From NCBI GenBank assembly GCA_002798195.1, contig NWQM01000007.1, forward strand, positions 37,077 through 101,076: a stretch of 64,000 nt of DNA. Reading direction: 5' to 3'. This DNA is from Lysobacteraceae bacterium NML03-0222 (GTDB lineage: Bacteria; Pseudomonadota; Gammaproteobacteria; Xanthomonadales; Xanthomonadaceae). A model generated the notes under the pieces. The model saw nothing but the letters and a program-made list of their open reading frames with translations. It made no database searches and had not been told where the DNA came from. The position numbers and the translations under genes are program-made. Below are positions 59,076-64,000 of this stretch, piece after piece. The stretch's first letter is position 1; each line of letters starts with the position of its first letter.

Positions 59076-59089
59076 CCCCATGTTTGATT

Positions 59090-59113
59090 GCCCGCATCGA
59101 TGCGGGCGTTTTT
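59090..59113 (+). terminator. Intrinsic terminator upstream of queD
   Basis: Palindromic stem GCCCGCATCGATGCGGGC followed by GTTTTT. Before the elements inserted this would have lain just past tRNA-Met and probably was its original terminator. Confidence 0.88.
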
Positions 59114-59135
59114 GTATCTAGCCAAAGGAAATGTC

Positions 59136-59492
59136 ATGGACATTTTCAAGATTTTCACCCTGGAAGCGGCCCACCGCCTGCCGAACGTGCCGGAAGGCCA
59201 TAAATGTGCGCGCCTGCACGGTCATTCATTCCGCGTGGAACTGCATGTCAGCGGCTCCATCGACCCTCAGCTGGGCTGGGTGATGGACTTTGCCGACCTG
59301 AAAGCCGCTTTCAAGCCGCTTTATGAGCAGCTTGACCATCATTACCTCAACGATATTGAGGGGTTGGAGAACCCCACCAGCGAGCGGCTAGCGCAATGGA
59401 TTTGGGAGCGGCTGAAACCTTCGGTTCCCCTGTTATCGGCAGTAGTCGTGCACGAGACGTGTACTGCCGGCAGCCGTTATACCGGCAGCTGA
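59136..59492 (+). CDS. queD: 6-carboxytetrahydropterin synthase
   Basis: 118 residues. Converts 7,8-dihydroneopterin triphosphate to 6-carboxytetrahydropterin in queuosine synthesis. Zinc histidines in EAAHRLPN and LHGHSF, catalytic Cys in HKCARLHGH, DHHYLND, and the C-terminal Glu in VVVHETCTAGSRY are present. ATG 59136 has an AAAGGAAA site; the frame is open a little further upstream through the terminator. Confidence 0.94.
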   Translation: MDIFKIFTLEAAHRLPNVPEGHKCARLHGHSFRVELHVSGSIDPQLGWVMDFADLKAAFKPLYEQLDHHYLNDIEGLENPTSERLAQWIWERLKPSVPLLSAVVVHETCTAGSRYTGS

Positions 59493-59605
59493 ACATACGG
59501 AGACAAACAAAACCGAATTGTTGCAGCGCAAAAAAATCTTCGTTATGCTGCGACGCACAAATCGGGAATCCCCGGTTTCTTGCCAACCAACCGAGGAAAA
59601 TCGCC

Positions 59606-60013
59606 ATGTATCAGCCGCAATTCAACGAACAGTTCGTCGCCGCGACCCGCCAGTTTGCCGACACCGCCGCGCGTATCAATCGCCTGGCGCTTGAGAACGC
59701 CGAAAAAGTGTTTGGCCTGCAACTTGCCGCACTGGAAGAAAGTGCCAATGCTACCTTCGCCTACTGGGGTCAGCTGGTGGAAGCCCGTGACTTCAACGGT
59801 CTGCGTGATGCCGTCCCGGCAGGCGTGCAAGTGGCTCGTGAAAACGCTGAGCGCGCCATTGCGACTACTCAGGAAATCTACGACAGCACCCTGAAGACCA
59901 ACGAAGCCATCGCACAAATCGCCAAGGGCGAAGTGGAGCAGGTCGTGGCCAAGGTGCAGGCCGAAGGCGAAAAAGCCGTCAAGGCCGCAGCCAAGAAGGC
60001 ACGCGCCGCCTGA
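59606..60013 (+). CDS. Phasin family protein
   Basis: 135 residues, helical. FNEQFVAATRQFADTAARINRLALENAEKVFGLQLAALEESANATFAYWGQLVEARD matches the Phasin_2 domain, and the Ala/Lys-rich tail (EKAVKAAAKKARAA) is typical. Such proteins coat polyhydroxyalkanoate granules or act as general granule-associated or stress proteins. GAGG site before ATG 59606; own terminator after it. Confidence 0.9.
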   Translation: MYQPQFNEQFVAATRQFADTAARINRLALENAEKVFGLQLAALEESANATFAYWGQLVEARDFNGLRDAVPAGVQVARENAERAIATTQEIYDSTLKTNEAIAQIAKGEVEQVVAKVQAEGEKAVKAAAKKARAA

Positions 60014-60035
60014 TTTTGGCTACAAACAACTTCCG

Positions 60036-60066
60036 AACCCGGCAGCCTTAAGTTGCCGGGTTTTTT
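60036..60066 (+). terminator. Intrinsic terminator of the phasin gene
   Basis: Nine-bp stem AACCCGGCA / TGCCGGGTT with a nine-base loop, followed by TTTT. Overlaps the end of the convergent YiiX-like gene by two bases. Confidence 0.92.
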
Positions 60067-60697
60067 ATTGCCTGCTTGGCGTGTCTGCAGCAAATACCCA
60101 TTGAATATCCGCCTCAGCAAAACGCTGTGGCATCAGGTATTCGCCTTCAAACAGGGCAATATCCAGCCGATACCAAGGTAATTCAAAGTCTGCCTGCTGG
60201 GTGCGGATGGCATCGCGCAGCAAGGTTGTGCAATAGCGATGCGGCTTATTACGTGCGGCCAGCACAAAGCGCTCGCCAACACGCTGACGCATATGCAGAG
60301 CCGTCTGGATACGCTGCTCGCGGCTCAAAAACCTTGGCCGCGCCACCGCGATAGCTTCGGCATGTTCGGCCGCAGCAAACTCTGTCAAGGTGCTAAGTAA
60401 AACTTGGTCTGGGCGCGCAGGATCGTCGTCGGTCGAGGCATGGACAACCCACACTTCAGGAGAGGTTTCTACCACCATGCCGATATGCGAATAACGGCTA
60501 TGGCTCAGCTGGCGGATTAACAGACTTTCCTGACTTGTACCGCTGCGGAACACCCAATCGCCAACCTCCAACCACTGCGCGGGTGGTAGCGCCGGTGCAG
60601 GACGGCTCAGTTGTTGAGAGCGATAGCCCCAGTCCAGTACCGCCAGCAAGGCCGTGGCCAGCATTAACGCCAGCCAGTAGCGAGCAGACCGGGGCAT
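60065..60697 (-). CDS. YiiX-like permuted papain-fold hydrolase
   Basis: 210 residues. N-terminal membrane anchor or signal (about 6-24), then the YiiX/YebB NlpC/P60-like fold: GDWVFRSGTSQESLLIRQLS, SRYSHIGMVVE with the catalytic His, and HRYCTTLLRDAI with the catalytic Cys (order His before Cys marks the permuted form). Such enzymes act as amidases or thioesterases at the envelope; substrate unknown. Confidence 0.85.
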   Translation of the reverse strand: MPRSARYWLALMLATALLAVLDWGYRSQQLSRPAPALPPAQWLEVGDWVFRSGTSQESLLIRQLSHSRYSHIGMVVETSPEVWVVHASTDDDPARPDQVLLSTLTEFAAAEHAEAIAVARPRFLSREQRIQTALHMRQRVGERFVLAARNKPHRYCTTLLRDAIRTQQADFELPWYRLDIALFEGEYLMPQRFAEADIQWVFAADTPSRQ

Positions 60698-60708
60698 GTG
60701 AATGCACG

Positions 60709-61122
60709 TTAGAACATGCCCAGTTGAACACGCCAGCCCTTATCGGTTTCCACTAAATAGACCCGCTCCTGGGTGCTGGTACCTTGCTTGAAGTGCACGG
60801 TGACGTTGACCGAGGCACGCTTGCCATCCCCAGGATGCGATTCTGCGCCTTCAGTAGTGATCTTGTCCACCCCGCCGCGCTCCTCAGCTTCAGCCTTGTA
60901 TTCGGCCACCATGGCGCGCAACTTGCCCGTCATCAGCTCCTTCTCGCCGGGTTTGGCCACTGCCTTTTCTGAAACATGCAGCATGGCGATGACGGCCTCC
61001 GCATCCCCGGCATAGCTTTTTTCCACAAATGCCCGCGCGACATCTTCCGGGGATTTTTTCCCGCAAGCTGCCAACAAGGTCATCGCAAACAGGGCAATGA
61101 AAGCCCATTTGAAAGCACGCAT
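60709..61122 (-). CDS. DUF4878 family lipoprotein
   Basis: 137 residues. Signal peptide with lipobox LLAAC (FALFAMTLLAACGKKS), then the NTF2-like DUF4878 fold: EDVARAFVEKSYAGDAEAVIAML and VYLVETDKGWRVQLGMF. Ligand unknown. AGGAGTG site before ATG 61122; a start ten codons upstream is less likely. Lies between bioD and the YiiX-like gene on the same strand. Confidence 0.88.
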   Translation of the reverse strand: MRAFKWAFIALFAMTLLAACGKKSPEDVARAFVEKSYAGDAEAVIAMLHVSEKAVAKPGEKELMTGKLRAMVAEYKAEAEERGGVDKITTEGAESHPGDGKRASVNVTVHFKQGTSTQERVYLVETDKGWRVQLGMF

Positions 61123-61158
61123 CAAATCACTCCTGAAGTTTGAAAAACGCATGGTTAT

Positions 61159-61794
61159 TTATGCTCGCCAAGGCATGATTTGCAAGGGAGGCGCACCTAG
61201 CACTCGGCTCAAGATGGTCATGTTTTCGGCCTGCCGCAGCATTGCAGGCTCAACCGGATTGGCAATCCAACCAGCAAACCGGCAGCCATCGGCCACAATC
61301 GCCCGCTGTGTAACCCGGGCCTGATGCACACAGCCCAACCGCAGTCCCACCACCATCAATACCGGGATATCCAGCGCACGCACCAAATCAGCCTGCTCAA
61401 GCGTGCGGCTCAACGGCGCAGCCCAGCCACCGACGCCCTCAACCAGCACCCCCTCGTGTCCTGCACGCAGGCGGGCATGGGCATGCTGAAGCGGCGCAAG
61501 CGCGATATCCACACCCACCTCGGCTGCGGCGATTTCTGGTGCGGCAGGCAAAGGCAAGGCGTAGGGATTGCGCAACAGATAAGGCACCTCAAGCCCATCG
61601 GCTTGCTGCAAGGCCAACGCATCTTCGCTGCGCCAGCCCTGACCCGTTTCAATGCAGCCACTGGCAACCGGCTTCATGCCCACTAGCCGCTGCCCAGCCT
61701 CAGACGCTTGCCGCAGCAGGGCGCATGTCACAAACGTTTTACCAATCCCGGTATCGGTGCCGGTGACATACAGGTCAAGGGGGAGCTTCTTCAT
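61159..61794 (-). CDS. bioD: Dethiobiotin synthetase
   Basis: 211 residues. Closes the ureido ring of biotin precursor with CO2 and ATP. P-loop YVTGTDTGIGKTFVTCALL, GMKPVASGC, and VLVEGVGGWAAPLS are the family motifs. Not next to other bio genes in this window. Diverges from the GAF gene with 31 bp between starts. Confidence 0.95.
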   Translation of the reverse strand: MKKLPLDLYVTGTDTGIGKTFVTCALLRQASEAGQRLVGMKPVASGCIETGQGWRSEDALALQQADGLEVPYLLRNPYALPLPAAPEIAAAEVGVDIALAPLQHAHARLRAGHEGVLVEGVGGWAAPLSRTLEQADLVRALDIPVLMVVGLRLGCVHQARVTQRAIVADGCRFAGWIANPVEPAMLRQAENMTILSRVLGAPPLQIMPWRA

Positions 61795-61825
61795 CTTGGC
61801 ATTATCTGCGCTTTACACTTGGCAG

Positions 61826-62308
61826 ATGTTTAATCCCATCTCTCTTGAAGGCGACAAGCCTACCCAATACGCCCAGCTTTTGCTGGCCTGCCAGAACCTT
61901 TTGCATGGCGAGCGCGACCACATCGCCAATGCCGCCAATCTCTCCGCCTTGCTGTTCAACAGCCTGTCCGACCTCAACTGGGCCGGATTCTATTTTTTTG
62001 ACGGCCAGGAGCTGGTGGTGGGCCCCTTCCAAGGGCTGCCAGCCTGTGTACGCATCCCGCTGGACAAAGGCGTCTGTGGCGCGGCAGCCCGCCAACGCCA
62101 AACCCAACGCGTGGAAGATGTCCACGCCTTCCCCGGCCATATCGCTTGCGATGCCGCTTCGCGCTCGGAAATCGTCATCCCATTGCTGAAAAATGGCGAA
62201 CTGATTGGCGTGCTGGATATCGACAGCCCACTGCCTGCCCGCTTCGATAGCGACGACCAGAAAGGCCTGGAAGCCATTGCCGAGGTATTTGTGCAGTCGC
62301 TGTCTTAA
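61826..62308 (+). CDS. Free methionine-(R)-sulfoxide reductase (GAF domain)
   Basis: 160 residues. Single GAF domain of the fRMsr type with its three cysteines in ACVRIPLDKGVCGAAARQRQTQRVEDVHAFPGHIACDAASRSEIVIPL. Reduces free Met-R-sulfoxide using the thioredoxin system. The frame is open far upstream through bioD; ATG 61826 gives the family start. Confidence 0.92.
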   Translation: MFNPISLEGDKPTQYAQLLLACQNLLHGERDHIANAANLSALLFNSLSDLNWAGFYFFDGQELVVGPFQGLPACVRIPLDKGVCGAAARQRQTQRVEDVHAFPGHIACDAASRSEIVIPLLKNGELIGVLDIDSPLPARFDSDDQKGLEAIAEVFVQSLS

Positions 62309-62360
62309 ATAGCTACCTGCCCTCATTTCAATTGAATCAAAAACCTCTGCTGACAAATAA

Positions 62361-62389
62361 AAAACCGGCCTGCGATGCAGGCCGGTTTT
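62361..62389. terminator. Bidirectional terminator
   Basis: Perfect 13-bp stem AAAACCGGCCTGC with GAT loop; A-run on one side and TTTT on the other serve both the fRMsr gene (plus) and the DUF11 gene (minus). Confidence 0.9.
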
Positions 62390-62417
62390 GCTTTAGGTCA
62401 GCGAGGCAACTTCTCCA

Positions 62418-64000
62418 TCATTGCCCACCTGTCTGACGAGCACGCTCAATCAGCTGGTTCGCCGAATCAGTGCCTTGCTGCAGCGGATTACCTTGCGGCG
62501 CCGGCTTGCTTTCAAACTTCAAAGCCGGCTGTCCCGCTTCGCTTTCCACTGAGCGCACTTCACCATTGGCACGGCGTGCCTTGACCTGCTCAAGCACTTC
62601 GTTGCTGGCAGAGCCTTCGATGAAGTCGGCTCGATGCAACTCACCTGCCTTGAGGTCAATGAACAGACTATTGGCATCACCCGCATTGCGACTGCTGCTG
62701 GTCATCAGGCGGCTACCACGCGGCAGCGTATTGCTGTCGACCTTGAGCACATGCGTCACCGGACGCAGGCCGCAGTAGCTGTACTTGCCCTCAACGTCAC
62801 TAATCATGTAGGTGCCATCCTGGAAGTACATACGCACGCCCGGAATACCCAGCTCCTCACGATCCTTAACGCTATTGCCATTGGCATCCACATAGATCTG
62901 GCCAACCACACAGCCTTCGTTGGAGAACACACCACCACGCGGTTTAACCTGCCACTGATCCTCATTCGAGCAAATAGCCAGACCCGTCTGAGCTACCGGA
63001 CACTCCATGTGGGCACGGTTGATACCGTCACCCTGCTGGGCACCGACACCCAAGCGCACGCGGTACTGCACCATCACTTCAGCATCAGCAGGGATAGCAT
63101 CCAACTGCATCCGCAATTCAGATCCCGGCGCACCTTGCAATGCAATCAGTTTGGCACCGCGAACTGCAACCGTTTCACCCACAAGCAGGAAGCCTGCTGG
63201 CAGACGGTCAACAAGCACCGGCTGAAGTGCAGCAGCGACTTGGCTGGTATTGCGGATACGGATGGTGTAGAGCACCACATCACCCACTTCCGCATCACTC
63301 ACCGAGCCACGCTTCTCGACCACTAGCTGTGGCGTGGTGGCCGGTTGCGGCATCACCTGCGCATCCGCCTCCAGCACACTCGCAGCAGAGAGGTTACCGG
63401 TCAAAGTACTCACCTTCACCACGTTGACGTAATTACTGCCCATCAGCACGGTAGCAACCACTTTCATGCTGACCGTTTGACCCTTGAACATGTCGCCAAT
63501 GGTCCAGAAAGGAGCAGACCAGCTACCGCTATCCGGTGTTGCGCTCACCAAGCTGTAACCATCAGGCATCAGCTCCTCAAGCTTCACCGCTTCTGCTGTC
63601 GAAGGCCCATTGTTCGTCACCGTAATAGTGAACTCAACGTTTTCGCCAATCCTCGGCGAGGCGTTATTCACCACCTTGGTGACAACCAGTTCAACCTTCT
63701 GTGTCGGCGTCACCGTCGCCGTGCCGCTGTTGTTGCTCGGGTCATCGCCCGGGGTCGTCGTGCTGCTCACCGTCGCGGTGTTCGCATAGTCACCCGAAGC
63801 GTTCACCGTCGCCTTCAGCGTCAGCGTCGCACTCGCACCATTGGCCAGGTTGCCCACCGTCCACGTCGGCGCAGTGTAGTTGCCCATGCTTTCCGTTGCA
63901 CTCACGAAGCTGTAACCGCTCGGCAACTGCTCATTCACCGACACGCCTTCTGCAGTCGACGGACCGTCGTTGGTCACCGTGATCGTGAACGTCACTTCGT
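62418..64000 (-). CDS. Large DUF11-repeat surface protein, C-terminal part, runs off the window
   Basis: At least 527 residues of an open-ended frame; the N-terminus lies beyond the window. At least three DUF11 domains in tandem (FTITVTNDGPSTAEGVSVNEQLPSGY, FTITVTNNGPSTAEAVKLEELMPDGY, and a diverged YTIRIRNTSQVAAALQPVLVDRLPAGF), then an SdrD-B-like domain (GQIYVDANGNSVKDREELGIPGVRMYFQDGTYMISDVEGKYSY) and a polar tail without a visible anchor. Such proteins are cell-surface or secreted beta-sandwich arrays. The first two DUF11 units are near copies at the DNA level. Confidence 0.88.
   Translation of the reverse strand, partial: EVTFTITVTNDGPSTAEGVSVNEQLPSGYSFVSATESMGNYTAPTWTVGNLANGASATLTLKATVNASGDYANTATVSSTTTPGDDPSNNSGTATVTPTQKVELVVTKVVNNASPRIGENVEFTITVTNNGPSTAEAVKLEELMPDGYSLVSATPDSGSWSAPFWTIGDMFKGQTVSMKVVATVLMGSNYVNVVKVSTLTGNLSAASVLEADAQVMPQPATTPQLVVEKRGSVSDAEVGDVVLYTIRIRNTSQVAAALQPVLVDRLPAGFLLVGETVAVRGAKLIALQGAPGSELRMQLDAIPADAEVMVQYRVRLGVGAQQGDGINRAHMECPVAQTGLAICSNEDQWQVKPRGGVFSNEGCVVGQIYVDANGNSVKDREELGIPGVRMYFQDGTYMISDVEGKYSYCGLRPVTHVLKVDSNTLPRGSRLMTSSSRNAGDANSLFIDLKAGELHRADFIEGSASNEVLEQVKARRANGEVRSVESEAGQPALKFESKPAPQGNPLQQGTDSANQLIERARQTGGQ

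Overview
The window looks like a chromosomal segment of a GC-rich gammaproteobacterium close to Lysobacterales (Xanthomonadales). The support is gene order: aroK-aroB-WGR protein-hemE, a gpmI-envC-ctpA run, pgk-DUF302-pyk-fba, coaC/coaB-dut with a membrane-anchored algC-type mutase, and erpA-rsgA. The assignment is inferred from gene order and protein style, not from rRNA, which is absent.

Layout. 1-24 kb is housekeeping: a partial cobalamin/siderophore-binding protein, pdxH diverging from the aroK-aroB-hemE run, a very large hybrid sensor kinase, cytochrome b561, sdaA, sodC, a thioesterase, cell-wall and protease genes (ctpA, envC), gpmI, an 18-residue-repeat protein, an M28 peptidase, a two-component pair, rimK, and an imelysin plus di-heme protein pair probably for iron. 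At 24.1-26.2 kb an IS3-family element abuts a 5'-truncated peptide-export ABC transporter, next to tRNA-Gly(CCC). 26.2-34.3 kb holds a GDSL autotransporter esterase, thiS/thiG, trmB, an SLC13 permease, small redox and membrane genes, an FAH-family enzyme and mscL. At 34.4-35.7 kb is an AT-rich foreign pair: an HExxH protein and an OmpA-like lipoprotein gene with an in-frame amber codon. 35.8-40 kb is a lower-glycolysis cluster whose upstream region carries five consecutive hairpins. 40-50.5 kb is again housekeeping, with coaC and coaB split rather than fused.

50.7-59.1 kb is the accessory region. Elongator tRNA-Met is followed by a roughly 7.8-kb integrative element. It has a P4-type integrase, BrnT/BrnA toxin-antitoxin, a C4-like antisense RNA, an IS5-family insertion, AlpA, two helix-turn-helix proteins, a 17-bp palindromic repeat array and a small-terminase-like protein. 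Both ends carry paired decamers at 12-13-bp pitch that look like integrase arm sites. Immediately downstream lies a collapsed remnant of a second, related element with its own, different arm-site sequence. I saw no primase, capsid or conjugation genes, so the element looks like a minimal satellite or integrative mobilizable relic.

59.1-64 kb returns to the core genome: queD, a phasin, a YiiX-like hydrolase, a DUF4878 lipoprotein, bioD, a GAF-domain methionine sulfoxide reductase, and the C-terminal part of a large DUF11 surface protein that runs off the window. No CRISPR array and no rRNA were seen.
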